Of a stretch of DNA of 64,000 nucleotides, positions 19,929 through 29,900 are shown piece by piece. Each line of letters begins with the position of its first letter. The first letter of the stretch is position 1. The notes under the pieces are model-generated. The model was not told where the DNA came from and did no database searches. It was given only the letters and a program-made list of their open reading frames with translations. The position numbers were made by a program, and so were the translations under genes. The stretch comes from Mycetocola reblochoni REB411 (GTDB lineage: Bacteria > Actinomycetota > Actinomycetes > Actinomycetales > Microbacteriaceae). Where the stretch lies: the NCBI RefSeq assembly GCF_900163835.1, contig NZ_FUKR01000058.1:53586-117585 (forward strand), given 5' to 3'.

Positions 19929-21218
19929 TCAGTCGAGCGCCGGCGCTCCCCGCGAGGCGGGGACGCCCTGACGCTGCCGGTTGGAGGCCTGGACGGCGCA
20001 GAGCACCAGCAGGAACCACCCCGCGTCCAGCAGGATGAAGCTCTCCGCCAGGGAGCTGGTCCACAGCAGCACCAGGATCAGGGCGGGCCAGACGACGCTG
20101 ACCGTCCGGCGCGCGGAGGCGAGCAACCAGGACCGGCCGAGCGCGAGCAGGGCGAAGCCGGCCACGAGCGCGAGCCCGACGGCGCCCAGCTGCAGGGTGA
20201 CGTCGAACCAGGCGTTCAGCGCCGTCCCATGGGCGCCGCGCACCGAGATGTTGATTCCGACGAACGGCGCCCTCCCACCGATCCACTCGCCGGCCCAGCC
20301 CCAGCCGGTGGTCGGCTCGATCCGGATCGCCCGTGCGATCGCGGTCCACAGCTGGGACCGCGTGTCCATCTCGGCCGCGGCGTCGAGCAGAGACACCAGC
20401 CGGTGCCGGAACACCCACGACAGCACCGTCGCGAGCGCGAGCACCGTCGCCAGCGTCCACTGGATGCGCGGCCTGACGGCGGCGGGGGCGCGCCTGATGA
20501 GGGCGATCGCCCCGGCGGCGACCGCGAGGGCCAGCGTCATCACCATCGTCACCGGTGACTGGCTGAGCACGATCATTCCCGAGGCCAGGAGGATCGAGGC
20601 GACGACCCGGCCGCGGGGCACGCTCCGCGTCACCCCCTCGATGGCGAAGGTCACGAGCGCGATGAGCGCGACGAAGCCGAGCAGGTTCCTGGTGAGGAAC
20701 AGGCCCTGGATCGGCCCGCCGTCCCCGATGTCGCCCTGGATGCCGAGGGCGAGGAACGGGACGTGGAAGACGAGCCCGGACAGCAGCTCCAGGGCGAGCG
20801 ACACCCCCAGCAGCGCGCGCAGCACGTCGCCGACGGCGCGGATGATCTGGATCAGGTCGCGGAGCAGACCGATGATGACGGCCAGTGCCGTGATGGTGAT
20901 CTGCTCGGTCACCGCCAGCAGGGTCGGGCCGCGGTAGTCGCTCCAGAGCAGCGATGCCGCCATCCACGCCAGGACGAACACGACGGTCAGCGGAATCCGG
21001 ATGGGCCGGTCGATGCGTTCGTGGGACGCGCTCAGCACGACGAGCGCGACCGCGAGCAACGCCAGCAGGCCCCCGACGACGACGGCGTGCCCGACCGTGG
21101 CCCGCAGCAGCGGCGCGACGAACACGAAGCCGACCGCGGTGGTGGTCAGCGCCTTGGCCGCGCTCACCTGGCCGGCCGCGCGGTAGAGGACGGCGAGGGC
21201 GCCGGGGGGCGTGCTCAT
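19929..21218 (-). CDS. O-antigen ligase / Wzy-like polymerase, copy 2
   Basis: The product is 429 aa from ATG 21218, which overlaps the upstream gene stop by 4 nt (ATGA). It has about eleven hydrophobic segments and a large outer loop near residues 300-350 containing WTAIARAIRIEPTTGWGWAG, the R-x-P-x-x-G-W-G type motif of the Wzy_C family (PF04932). These proteins join or polymerise lipid-linked glycans outside the membrane. The C-terminal segment (LAESFILLDAGW) matches the corresponding segment of the upstream copy, so the two are paralogues. It probably acts on the glycan made by the surrounding genes. Confidence 0.78.
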   Translation of the reverse strand: MSTPPGALAVLYRAAGQVSAAKALTTTAVGFVFVAPLLRATVGHAVVVGGLLALLAVALVVLSASHERIDRPIRIPLTVVFVLAWMAASLLWSDYRGPTLLAVTEQITITALAVIIGLLRDLIQIIRAVGDVLRALLGVSLALELLSGLVFHVPFLALGIQGDIGDGGPIQGLFLTRNLLGFVALIALVTFAIEGVTRSVPRGRVVASILLASGMIVLSQSPVTMVMTLALAVAAGAIALIRRAPAAVRPRIQWTLATVLALATVLSWVFRHRLVSLLDAAAEMDTRSQLWTAIARAIRIEPTTGWGWAGEWIGGRAPFVGINISVRGAHGTALNAWFDVTLQLGAVGLALVAGFALLALGRSWLLASARRTVSVVWPALILVLLWTSSLAESFILLDAGWFLLVLCAVQASNRQRQGVPASRGAPALD

Positions 21219-22576
21219 CCGGCCGGCACGGCCCGGGCGGCCGCCGCCCCGGTGTCGGGCACGATCTGCGGGGTGGTGGAGGTCTTGACGGCGACAAGGG
21301 TGAAAAGGACCCAGCCGGACTCGATGAGCACGCGGCTCTCCATGAGCGACTGCACGACGAGCACCACGACGATGAGCAGCGGCAGCAGCGCCAGCGGGCT
21401 GAACGACAGCGCCTGCGTCGCCCCGGTCCGCGGCTGGTCGACCGCGCGGAACCAGCTCCGGCCGACCGCGCCGACCACCAGGCAGGCGAACAGCACCACG
21501 CCGATCGCCCCGAGCTGCATCCAGACGTCCAGCCACGCGTTGTGCGCCTGCAGTTGCAGCACCTCGTTGCGCACGACGAGCGTGTCGAAGGGCTCGGCCC
21601 AGGGCACCCAGGGGCTGGCGAAGCCGTTGCCGATGATCGGGTGGCGTTCGGCCTGGCCGATGACGGCCTCCCAGATGCTGAGCCGTCCCGTCAGATCGCT
21701 GGACTTGCCGAACACCGCCAGGACGAGCGGCCACAGCGCGGCCACGGCGGCGAGGGCGGCGAGCGTCGCCGCCGCGCTCAGAAGGGTCCGCCTGCCCCTG
21801 GCGCGGTGGTCCGGCGCGCTCCTGACCCAGAGCGCGAACCCGAGGACGGCGGCCGCCGCGGCCGCCGCGATGACGACCGTGCTCGACCGGGTCATGACGA
21901 ACACGAGAGCGGACAGGCCGACGAGGAACCACAGCCCCGGACGTCTGCCCTCCTGGGCCAAGCGGATGCCGGCGACGATGAGACCGAGCAGCGCGATCAT
22001 GCCGAGCAGATTGGAGTTGCCGGGGAGTCCCTGGATCCTGTCGCCGGTGAACAGCAGGTTCCGCGACCACATCGACATCGGCGTCGCGGTCTCGGGGTCG
22101 CCCACGAAGCCGGCGGGGAACACGGGAGCCCGGACGACGAGCGACACCCAGAGCTCGAACAGCAGCGAGCCGACGAGCAGGGTCGCGGTCGCCCGGGAGA
22201 GCGCCCTGAGGATCTCCGACCAGCTCAGCAGCAGGGCCAGGTACAGGCCGACGGCGGTCGCCAGGAGCAGCCCGACCAGCGTCACGGCGCTCGCCGCAGG
22301 ATAGGCCGACCAGATCAGCGACAGCACGGCGAGGCCGAGGTATGCCACCAGCGACCGCGGGACCGCGCCGATCCGCAGCGTCGGCCGGGCACGGATGAGG
22401 GCGATCGCGACCACGAGACCCGCCACCCCTGTGACGACGAGCGCCGGCACGACGCCGAGCGCGTTCCTCAGCGCGTCGCCGCCGAGGGCGACGATGAGGG
22501 CCCCGGCGGCGATCGCCCTGACGATCTGGCGGGGGGTGGACTGGTCGAGGGGGACGGGAACGCTCGACGTGGTCAT
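21215..22576 (-). CDS. O-antigen ligase / Wzy-like polymerase, copy 1
   Basis: The product is 453 aa with about eleven hydrophobic segments. The outer loop has SIWEAVIGQAERHPIIGNGF, then NAWLDVWMQLG, the Wzy_C pattern, and the C-terminus has MESRVLIESGW as in copy 2. It is the first gene of a two-gene operon with a 4-nt overlap. TACCCT stands 7 nt before the ATG, so the mRNA is probably leaderless. A role as polymerase or ligase of surface glycan is a family-level inference; which of the pair does which cannot be decided. Confidence 0.78.
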   Translation of the reverse strand: MTTSSVPVPLDQSTPRQIVRAIAAGALIVALGGDALRNALGVVPALVVTGVAGLVVAIALIRARPTLRIGAVPRSLVAYLGLAVLSLIWSAYPAASAVTLVGLLLATAVGLYLALLLSWSEILRALSRATATLLVGSLLFELWVSLVVRAPVFPAGFVGDPETATPMSMWSRNLLFTGDRIQGLPGNSNLLGMIALLGLIVAGIRLAQEGRRPGLWFLVGLSALVFVMTRSSTVVIAAAAAAAVLGFALWVRSAPDHRARGRRTLLSAAATLAALAAVAALWPLVLAVFGKSSDLTGRLSIWEAVIGQAERHPIIGNGFASPWVPWAEPFDTLVVRNEVLQLQAHNAWLDVWMQLGAIGVVLFACLVVGAVGRSWFRAVDQPRTGATQALSFSPLALLPLLIVVVLVVQSLMESRVLIESGWVLFTLVAVKTSTTPQIVPDTGAAAARAVPAG

Positions 22577-22583
22577 GACCTCA

Positions 22584-22589
22584 AGGGTA
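22584..22589 (-). promoter_or_regulatory. -10 element of probable leaderless mRNA (O-antigen ligase copy 1)
   Basis: TACCCT with a 7-nt gap to ATG 22576, which places the expected transcription start at or next to the start codon. Confidence 0.5.
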
Positions 22590-22621
22590 GCCGGAGCGTG
22601 TCGCGGGTCGACGGCATCCGC

Positions 22622-23800
22622 TCAGACGAACGCGGCGTGGCCGGTGACGGCGCGTCCCACGATGAGGGCGTTCATCTCTCTGGTGCCCTCGTAGGAGTAG
22701 AGCGCCTCGGCGTCGGCGAAGTGCCGGGCGGCGCCGTAGTCCAGGACGATGCCGTTGCCGCCCATGATCTCCCTCGCCCACGCGACGGTCTCGCGCATCC
22801 GGCTGGTGCAGAAGGACTTCGCCAGCGCCGAGTGCTCGTCGCGCTGGACCCCGTCGTCGAGCATCTGCGATACCCGGACGCACAGCGCGATACTCGCGGT
22901 GATGTTCCCCAGGCAGCGTGCGAGGAGGTCTTGGATCAGCTGGTGCGCGGCGATGGGCTTGCCGAACTGGACCCGCTCCGTCGCGTACGCCAGGGCCGCC
23001 TCGTAGGCACCGATGGCCACCCCGACGCTCGACCAGGCGACACCGGCCCGCGTCAGCCGGAGCACCCTGGCGGTGTCCGCGAAGCTGCGCGCGCGGGTGA
23101 GGCGGAGGTGGTCGCCGACACGCACGTCGTTGAGGGTGATGTCGGCGTTCTGGACCATGCGCAGACTGATCTTGTTGCCGATCGCCGTGGCCGTGTAGCC
23201 GTCCGCGTCGGTCGGGACGATGAAGCCGATGACCTGGCCGTCCTCGCTGTCCTTCGCCCAGATCACGGTGATGTCGCTGAACGTCGCGTTTCCGATCCAT
23301 CGTTTGCTGCCGGAGAGGACCCACTCGTCGCCGTCGCGCGTCGCGGTCGTCCGCAGGCCCCGCGCGCTGTCGCTTCCGGAGAGCGGCTCGGTCAGGCCGA
23401 ACGCGCCGATGATCTCGCCCCTGGCCATGCGCGGCAGCCAGTCGGCGCGCTGCTCGGGGGAGCCGCACTCCCCGATCGCCCCCATCGCCAGGCCCTCCTG
23501 GACTCCGATGAAGGTCGAGATCGAGGCGTCGACGCGGCTCATCTCCAGCGACGCGAAGCCGCGGAAGACGGCGGAGTACTCGGTGTCCCTCGTCTCCGGC
23601 CAGGTCCAGGAGGCGACGCCGGTGTCGAGCAGCGGACGGATGATCTGGTGGGGGAACTCGGCCCGCTCCCAGTACCGGTCGGCGATGGGCGCGATCTCGG
23701 ACTCCATGAACCCGCGGAGCCGGCTGAGGGCGTCGAGCTCATGGGGGGCGAGGGCGTTCTCGAAACCGTAGAAGTCGCTCGTCAAAGGGTCAAACGTCAC
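22622..23800 (-). CDS. Acyl-CoA dehydrogenase, glutaryl-CoA dehydrogenase-like
   Basis: The product is 392 aa, a normal family length. FAD and substrate motifs are in order: GAFGLTEPLSGSD near residue 133, SGSKRWIGNATFSD near 163, the FGKPIAAHQLIQ block near 280, and the catalytic-base region YSYEGTREMN with Glu near residue 372, followed by the RAVTGHAAF ending. The position of the base and the GSKRWIGN block match the glutaryl-CoA dehydrogenase group, which oxidises and decarboxylates glutaryl-CoA. Starts at GTG 23800 with GGAGAAG 7 nt before. It is divergent from manA, and nothing next to it suggests a lysine or tryptophan degradation operon, so the substrate is open. Confidence 0.8.
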   Translation of the reverse strand: MTFDPLTSDFYGFENALAPHELDALSRLRGFMESEIAPIADRYWERAEFPHQIIRPLLDTGVASWTWPETRDTEYSAVFRGFASLEMSRVDASISTFIGVQEGLAMGAIGECGSPEQRADWLPRMARGEIIGAFGLTEPLSGSDSARGLRTTATRDGDEWVLSGSKRWIGNATFSDITVIWAKDSEDGQVIGFIVPTDADGYTATAIGNKISLRMVQNADITLNDVRVGDHLRLTRARSFADTARVLRLTRAGVAWSSVGVAIGAYEAALAYATERVQFGKPIAAHQLIQDLLARCLGNITASIALCVRVSQMLDDGVQRDEHSALAKSFCTSRMRETVAWAREIMGGNGIVLDYGAARHFADAEALYSYEGTREMNALIVGRAVTGHAAFV

Positions 23801-23975
23801 TGTTCTTCTCCCGTGTTGTCGCCGAGTCTCGTGGCGCGGCGGTCATCACGCTACGGTGTCTGGCGGTCAGGCTTCGACCGCCTTGGTAGTTTGGGTGTCG
23901 AAGCGGGTGCCGCGTGCGTGGTCCCCTTGTAGGGACCACCCAATGTCGTGCGCCGTTCCCCGATGAAAGGCAGTC

Positions 23976-25175
23976 GTGTTCGTACCGATCAGCAACACCC
24001 CCCGCCCCTATGCCTGGGGTGACCGCACCGCGATCGCCGGTCTGCTCGGACGGGAGGCCTCTGGGGGCCCGGAAGCCGAGCTCTGGCTGGGGGCGCACAG
24101 CGGCTCTCCCGCGACCATCCTCGACCCGGAGGCGGTCGGCGGATACGACCGGCTCGACGAGTGGATCGCGGCGGATCCGGAGCGGGCGATCGGCTCCGAC
24201 CGCTCGCGTCTGCCCTTCCTGCTCAAGGTCCTCGCCGCCGCGAGACCGTTGTCGCTGCAGGCGCACCCCTCCGCGGGGCAGGCCGTCGTCGGCTATGAGA
24301 AGGAGAACGCGGCCGGTGTGCCCGTCGATGCTCCTGACCGCAACTACCGCGACGCGTACCACAAGCCCGAGCTGATCCTCGCGCTCAGCGATCGTTTCCA
24401 GGCGCTGTGCGGCTTCCGCCCCCTCGAGCAGACGCGGCTGCTGCTAGCCGCGCTCGTCCCGGCAGGGGTGTCCGCCGAGGTCGACGAGCTCCGTGAGCTG
24501 CTGGGCGCGGACGGCGATGCGAAGGCCCTGCGCCGGAGCGTGCGGTGGATACTCACCGGCACGGACGAGCAGACGACGGCGCTGATCGACGCCTTGACCG
24601 CCGGGGCCTCGAGGAAGGGCGTCGAGGACTTCGCCGCCGAGCGCGCGACCCTCCTCGACCTGGCCGGGGCGTACCCCGGCGACCCCGGTGTCGTCGTCGC
24701 GCTGCTGCTCAACCGGGTGGAGCTGCGCCGCGGCCAGGTGTTGTTCCTGCCCGCGGGGAACATCCACGCCTACCTGGAGGGGCTCGGCATCGAGCTGATG
24801 GCCGCGAGCGACAACGTCCTCCGTGGCGGGCTGACGTCGAAGCACGTCGACGTGCCTGAACTGCTGGCGGTTCTGGACTTCACCCCGATCGATGCGGCCC
24901 CGCTCGCGCCGGAGAGGCTCGCGGACGGTGTGGTGCGCTTCGATCCCGATGTGCCCGACTTCTCGCTCGTCCACGCGCTCGGTGACGACGTCGGGCCGGT
25001 CGCGGTGCCGGTGCGCGGGCCGGTGGTCGTGCTCGCGACCGGGGGCTCCTTCGAGCTGCGCAGCAGCGGCGACGCCACCCGCCTGGTCAGGGGCGAGGCC
25101 GTGTACGTGACGCCGGGGGAGCGCGAGCTGACGATCGAGGGCTCGGGCGAGCTCTTCATCGCAACGATCGGCTGA
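23976..25175 (+). CDS. manA: Mannose-6-phosphate isomerase, class I
   Basis: The product is 399 aa. It has the type I PMI signature: PYAWGDR at the N-terminus, LQAHPS with zinc ligands, DAYHKPELILAL with zinc His/Glu, then FLPAGNIHAYLEG and ASDNVLRGGLTSKHVD. The enzyme interconverts fructose 6-phosphate and mannose 6-phosphate, feeding GDP-mannose and mannosylated lipids. GTG 23976 follows GAAAGG at 5 nt. The stop codon lies inside the first unit of a heptamer repeat array. In mycobacteria manA is near whiB2 and manB; here galE intervenes and no manB is seen in the window. Confidence 0.93.
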   Translation: MFVPISNTPRPYAWGDRTAIAGLLGREASGGPEAELWLGAHSGSPATILDPEAVGGYDRLDEWIAADPERAIGSDRSRLPFLLKVLAAARPLSLQAHPSAGQAVVGYEKENAAGVPVDAPDRNYRDAYHKPELILALSDRFQALCGFRPLEQTRLLLAALVPAGVSAEVDELRELLGADGDAKALRRSVRWILTGTDEQTTALIDALTAGASRKGVEDFAAERATLLDLAGAYPGDPGVVVALLLNRVELRRGQVLFLPAGNIHAYLEGLGIELMAASDNVLRGGLTSKHVDVPELLAVLDFTPIDAAPLAPERLADGVVRFDPDVPDFSLVHALGDDVGPVAVPVRGPVVVLATGGSFELRSSGDATRLVRGEAVYVTPGERELTIEGSGELFIATIG

Positions 25176-25204
25176 CGGCTGACGGCTGACGGCTGACGGC
25201 TGAC
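25170..25204. repeat. Five perfect copies of heptamer GGCTGAC
   Basis: Five head-to-tail GGCTGAC units (25170-25204) start within the last codons of manA, so the stop TGA is part of unit one. The same heptamer on the other strand forms a second array at 48657-48705. Confidence 0.9.
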
Positions 25205-25302
25205 AGGCGCTGGCGTCGCCCGCGTGCCGTGCGGAGAACGTCGGTGGCCGCTGGATACCCTGGAGGAAGTCGACGCCGCGCGCGTCCCGGTCAGGAGGAT
25301 TC

Positions 25303-26265
25303 ATGAGTTGGTTGGTCACCGGCGGTGCCGGGTACATCGGCGCGCACGTCGTCAGGGCGTTCCAGGACGAGGGCATCGATCCGGTCGTCATCGACGATCT
25401 CTCCAGCGGTCACGAGTCATTCGTCCCCGACGGGGTGCCCTTCGTCCGCGGTGACGTGCTCGACGTCGAGCTGCTACGGCGCACGCTGAGGGAGCACGCC
25501 GTCACCGGTGTCGTCCACGTCGCGGGCTTCAAGTACGCGGGGGTCTCGGTGCAGCGTCCGCTGCACACCTACGAGCAGAACGTGACCGCGACGCAGCGCC
25601 TGCTCCAGGCCATGGGGGAGGAGGGCGTCGATCGAATCGTGTTCTCGTCGAGCGCGGCCGTCTACGGCACCCCCGACGTCGATCTCGTCACCGAGGACAC
25701 GCCGAAGGCGCCGCAGTCGCCCTACGGCGAGTCGAAGCTCATCGGCGAGTGGCTGCTCAGGGACGTGGCTGCCGCGGCCGAGCTGCACCACACCTCTCTG
25801 AGGTACTTCAACGTCGTCGGCTCCGGTATCCCGCAGCTGCGTGACACGAGCCCGCACAACCTGTTCCCCCTCGTCTTCGACGCGCTGGTCGAGGGCAGGA
25901 CGCCGCGGATCAACGGCGACGACTTCGCCACACCGGACGGCACCTGCGTCCGCGATTACATCCACGTCGCCGACCTGGCCGCGACGCACGTCGCCGCGGC
26001 GCGGCTGCTCGAGGAGGGGCGCCCGCTTCGTCCCGCCTACAACCTCGGCTCGGGTGACGGGGTCTCCGTCGCCCAGATCATGTCCGCCGTCGCCCGGGTG
26101 ACCGGCGTCGACTTCACCCCGGAGATCGCCCCGAGACGTGCGGGTGACCCGGCGCGGATCGTCGCGAGCGGCGCGCTGGCCCAGGCCGACCTCGGCTGGC
26201 GGATGACGCGCGACCTCGACGACATGGTCGCGACGGCGTGGGAGGCGCGCCAACTGGCCGGATGA
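25303..26265 (+). CDS. galE: UDP-glucose 4-epimerase
   Basis: The product is 320 aa, an extended SDR protein. The NAD motif TGGAGYIGAH lies at residues 6-15, then DDLSSGH, the active-site segment SSSAAVYG with Ser, YGESK with catalytic Tyr/Lys, RYFNVVGSG, and NLGSGDGVSV near the C-terminus, all GalE-like. It interconverts UDP-glucose and UDP-galactose. AGGAGG sits 4 nt before the ATG, the strongest ribosome site in the window. It would supply UDP-Galp for Glf at 16639. A TACCCT element near 25257 may be its -10. Confidence 0.92.
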   Translation: MSWLVTGGAGYIGAHVVRAFQDEGIDPVVIDDLSSGHESFVPDGVPFVRGDVLDVELLRRTLREHAVTGVVHVAGFKYAGVSVQRPLHTYEQNVTATQRLLQAMGEEGVDRIVFSSSAAVYGTPDVDLVTEDTPKAPQSPYGESKLIGEWLLRDVAAAAELHHTSLRYFNVVGSGIPQLRDTSPHNLFPLVFDALVEGRTPRINGDDFATPDGTCVRDYIHVADLAATHVAAARLLEEGRPLRPAYNLGSGDGVSVAQIMSAVARVTGVDFTPEIAPRRAGDPARIVASGALAQADLGWRMTRDLDDMVATAWEARQLAG

Positions 26266-26276
26266 GGCCGACGCTG

Positions 26277-26301
26277 AACCCTCCATTGCTGGTTGAGGGT
26301 T
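26277..26301 (+). terminator. Short stem-loop after galE
   Basis: AACCCTC (26277-26283) pairs with GAGGGTT (26295-26301) around an 11-nt loop, 12 bp after galE and before the whiB2 promoter. The T-tract is short, so termination may be partial. Confidence 0.4.
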
Positions 26302-26314
26302 TATCATCTCCGAC

Positions 26315-26343
26315 TTGACTGATCCGAATCACACCGTTGTAAT
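26315..26343 (+). promoter_or_regulatory. Housekeeping-type promoter of whiB2
   Basis: TTGACT (26315-26320) and TGTAAT (26338-26343) are separated by exactly 17 nt, the best consensus promoter I see in the window. The leader to ATG 26379 is about 30 nt and contains GGGAGG. Confidence 0.75.
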
Positions 26344-26378
26344 TAGGGAAGCCAACGCAACGAGAGGGAGGATCGGAG

Positions 26379-26705
26379 ATGGCCCCTGACTATCGTCCTG
26401 GCGTCCCAGAGGACTGGTTCGTCGATCCGGTCAATCTCGGGATCCCCGGCGTCCGACGTCCCGCGGCAGAGCCCGACGAGGACGACGCGCTCTCGTGGCA
26501 GGTCGACTCGCTCTGCGCCCAGACCGACCCGGAGGCGTTCTTCCCCGAGAAGGGCGGATCGACCCGCGACGCGAAGAAGATCTGCCAGTCGTGCTCCGTG
26601 CGGTCCGAATGCCTGGAGTATGCGCTCGAGAACGACGAGCGCTTCGGCATCTGGGGCGGGCTGTCCGAGCGCGAGCGGCGCAAGCTGAAGAAGCGCGCGG
26701 TATAA
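26379..26705 (+). CDS. whiB2: WhiB-family iron-sulfur regulator, WhiB2/WhmD type
   Basis: The product is 108 aa. Four cysteines (one in DSLCAQ, then KICQSCSVRSEC with CxxC and CxxxxxC spacing) ligate a 4Fe-4S cluster. GIWGGLSE is the WhiB turn, and the tail ERRKLKKRAV is the DNA-binding basic part. The N-terminal GVPEDWFVDPVNLGIPG is typical of WhiB2/WhmD, which controls septation genes together with WhiA/WhiB-type partners in actinobacteria. It has its own promoter and terminator. Its downstream neighbours are the conserved glycosyltransferase/DUF5719 pair. Confidence 0.92.
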   Translation: MAPDYRPGVPEDWFVDPVNLGIPGVRRPAAEPDEDDALSWQVDSLCAQTDPEAFFPEKGGSTRDAKKICQSCSVRSECLEYALENDERFGIWGGLSERERRKLKKRAV

Positions 26706-26804
26706 GAGGCGGGGCCTGCGGGCTCCGCTTCCGTCATGTCAGGGCCCGTGCCGTGCGTGCGACTCCGGCTCTCGCCGAGCACCAGGCGTGCGGCAGGGCG
26801 CGGG

Positions 26805-26850
26805 CGCCTCGCCCGCCATCGCGTCCTCCCCAGGGCGGCGGGGCGTTTTT
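26805..26850 (+). terminator. Rho-independent terminator downstream of whiB2
   Basis: CGCCTCG plus CCGCC (26805-26817, one bulged C) pair with GGCGGCGGGGCG (26834-26845), followed by TTTTT (26846-26850). It lies 100 bp after whiB2 and 61 bp before the next gene. Confidence 0.65.
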
Positions 26851-26897
26851 GTGCCGAGTCTCCCGCGCGCCGAGCAGGGGGCGGCAAAGGCGCGGCT

Positions 26898-26903
26898 TAG
26901 CCT
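26898..26903 (+). promoter_or_regulatory. -10 element of probable leaderless mRNA (membrane glycosyltransferase)
   Basis: TAGCCT with a 7-nt gap to ATG 26911 and no Shine-Dalgarno in between. Confidence 0.5.
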
Positions 26904-26910
26904 GAGTGCG

Positions 26911-29900
26911 ATGTCTCCCCGAGTTACAGCGATCGTCGTCGTCCATTCCGGTCATGGGCGGGACGGCTCAGACCACCTGTCCGGCACGCTCTCCGCGCTC
27001 GCCGCCCAGACGCGCCCGGCTGACCGGCTCGTCATCGTCGCGACCGGTGCGCCGGACTCCGTGCTCGACACGGCGAGGGGATTCGCGCCCACCCAGCTGG
27101 TGACGGCGCCGGACACGCTGCCGTTCGGGCAGGCCGTCGCACTCGCGACGCGCTCCCTCCCCGATCTCGATCAGGACGAGCTGCTGTGGTTCCTCGCGCA
27201 GGACTCGACCCCTCGGCCGGATGCGCTGCGGGTGCTCGTGGGTGCGCTCGAGACGGCCCCCTCGGTGGCCATCGCGGCACCGAAGGTCCTGGACGGGCAG
27301 GACCCGTCCATGATCGCCAGCTTCGGGCAGTCCGTCACCCGTTTCGGGGCGAGGGTCGACCTCGTCTCCGATGAGATGGACCAGGGACAGCACGATCACA
27401 GCAGCGATGTCCTCGGGGCCCAGGCGACCGCGATGCTCGTGCGTGCTTCCGTGTTCAGGGAGCTGGGCGGATTCGATCCGGCCCTGGTCTCCTTCGACGG
27501 TGGGCTCGACCTCAGCATCAGGGCCCGCCTGGTCGGGCACCGCGTCGCCGTCGCCCCCGCTGCCGCCGTCCTCGACCACGGCGACGGCGTTGCAGGGCCC
27601 CGCCGCGACACCAGGGCGTCCACGCGCAGGCGTAACACGCGCCTCGCCCGTTTCTCGCAGTTGCACCGGCGCCTCGTGTACTCGCCCGCGTGGGCCCTCT
27701 GGCTGCACTGGCTCGCACTCGTCCCGACGGCGCTCGTGCGCGTCGTCGTCGCCCTCCTGCGCAAGCGGCCCGAGACGATCGCCGCGGAGATCGGCTCCGC
27801 GCTCCAAGCTGCCTTCTCCCGCCAGCGACTCGGCGAGGCGCGGCGACGACTCGGGAGAGCGAAGACGGTGCCGTGGAGCGCCCTGGCGCCCCTGCGGATC
27901 AGCTGGTCCGAGGTCAGGCGCCGTCGCCGGCTCCGCGCCGAGGACGACGTGCCCGTGATCGCCTCGGAGCGATCCGCTCTTCGCTTCTTCGACGGCGGCG
28001 GGGCGTGGGTCGTTCTGGCGTCCGCTCTTCTCGGCGTCGCGCTCGTCGTGCCACTGCTCGGCGGCGGCTATCTCGCCGGTGCCAACCTCACCCAGCTCTC
28101 CGGGAGCATCGGCGAGCTCTGGCGCAACGCCGGGTTCGGCTGGCGCGACATCAGCGTGGGCCAGGCGGGGGCGGCCGACCCCTTCGCCGTCGTCCTCGCG
28201 GTCCTCGGCTCGATCACGTTCTGGCAGCCGTCGGCCGCCGTGGTGGCGATCATGGTCGCCGCCCTTCCGCTCGCGACGCTGGGTGCGTGGTTCGCCATGG
28301 TCAGGCTCACCGAGCGCAGCGCGGTCCGCATCGTCGGTGCGATCCTCTGGACCGTTGCACCCCCCTTCGTCGTCGCCCTCGCCGACGGCCGGTTGCACGC
28401 GGTGCTCGTGCACCTGCTGGTGCCGTGGCTGTTCTACGCGGGCACGGCCGCCGCGCGCTCCTGGACGGCGGCCGGGGCGGCATCGATCATCGCCGCGGTG
28501 ATCGCCGCGAGCGCTCCGTCCACGATCCCAGTGCTGCTGCTCGGCTGGCTGATCCTGTTGCTCGTATCCCGTCGTGGCGTCGGTCGGCTGCTCTGGACGA
28601 TCATCCCCGGGCTGGTGCTCTTCGCCCCCCTGGTGTGGACCCAGGGCGTGCGCAGGGGGGCATGGCTGAGTATCGTCGCCGACCCGGGCCTGCCGGCGAA
28701 CAACGTCACGCCGTCGGGCTGGCAGCTCCTGCTGGGGGTTCCCAGCGGGGACGGGCTGGGGTGGCCCCAGCTGGTTCAGGGCGGGGCACTCCCCGACGTG
28801 ATCGGCTCGCTCGTCCTGCCGGTGGCGTTCCTGCCGCTGGCGGTCTGCGCCCTCGCCTCGCTGCTGCAGCGTCGCGTGGCCATCGCCGCGCCGCTTCTGC
28901 TGGTCGGAGGCGTGGGGCTGCTCTCCGCCGTCGTCGGCAGCCACCTGTTCCTGACGATCTTCGGCGCGACGACGGTGCCGATCTGGACCGGTTCCGCGCT
29001 GAGCTTCTACTGGTTCGCGCTGATCCTCTGCGCGGGCATCACGCTCGACGGCTGGCGCAGGGGCAGTGCGGGGGTGGCCGCTGCGGCTGCCGTCGCCGCC
29101 GCAGTCGCGGTGGTCCCCGTCGTCGTCACGATCCCGACGCACACGGCCGCGCTCACGGCTGCTGACGGTCGCGGCCTGCCCGCCTACGTCAGCGCCGCGG
29201 CGACCGACGATCCGGACACCCGCACGCTCGTCCTGCGGCCTCGGGGGGATGACACACTCTCCGCCGTGCTGGTCAGGGGGGAGGGCGAAACCCTCGACCG
29301 GCAGTCGACGATCGTCGCCACGTCCCATATCGCCACCGAGGACGAGGCGCGTCTGGCCGAGATCGCGGGGAACATGGTGGTCGCCAGCGGTGCCGACACC
29401 GCGGCCGACCTCGACGAGTTCGGCATCCGATTCGTCGTCGTGTCGCAGCTGGCCGCCCAGCAGGGGGCAAATCCCGCCGCCGTCGCCGCGCAGTCCACCC
29501 AGATCGCCGCTGTGCTCGACGCGAATGCGGCGTTGAGCGCCGTCGGCGATACCGACCGCGGTGTCCTGTGGCAGGCGAGCGAGGCCGCGGTTTCCCAGCC
29601 CGTTCCGACGATCGCCGCTCCGCTTCGCGCCGCCATCTTCATCGTGACGGCCGTCGTCTTCCTCGCGGCGCTGCTCCTCTCCGCGCCGACGGTCTCCTCG
29701 CGCCGGCAGGCGGAGCTGCACCCGCGCAGCATCGGGCAGGTCCGAAGCGTCGAGTCGATGACGAGCGAGAAGCGGATGCGTCGCCGTGACCGCGCCGCGC
29801 GCCGTCGCCACCGGGCCGACCGGGGCCGACGCGCGACCGCCTCGAGCACACGTGAACGTCGGGGCCGGCCGACCGCGGCGGCGCCAGCGGCGGCCCCCGC

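Noticed and set aside
23790..23870. Short ORF MTAAPRDSATTREKNSDV upstream of the acyl-CoA dehydrogenase as a leader peptide
   Set aside because: The TAGCGT element lies only 1 nt before its ATG, so the transcript would not include the start codon, and the dehydrogenase has its own GGAGAAG site.
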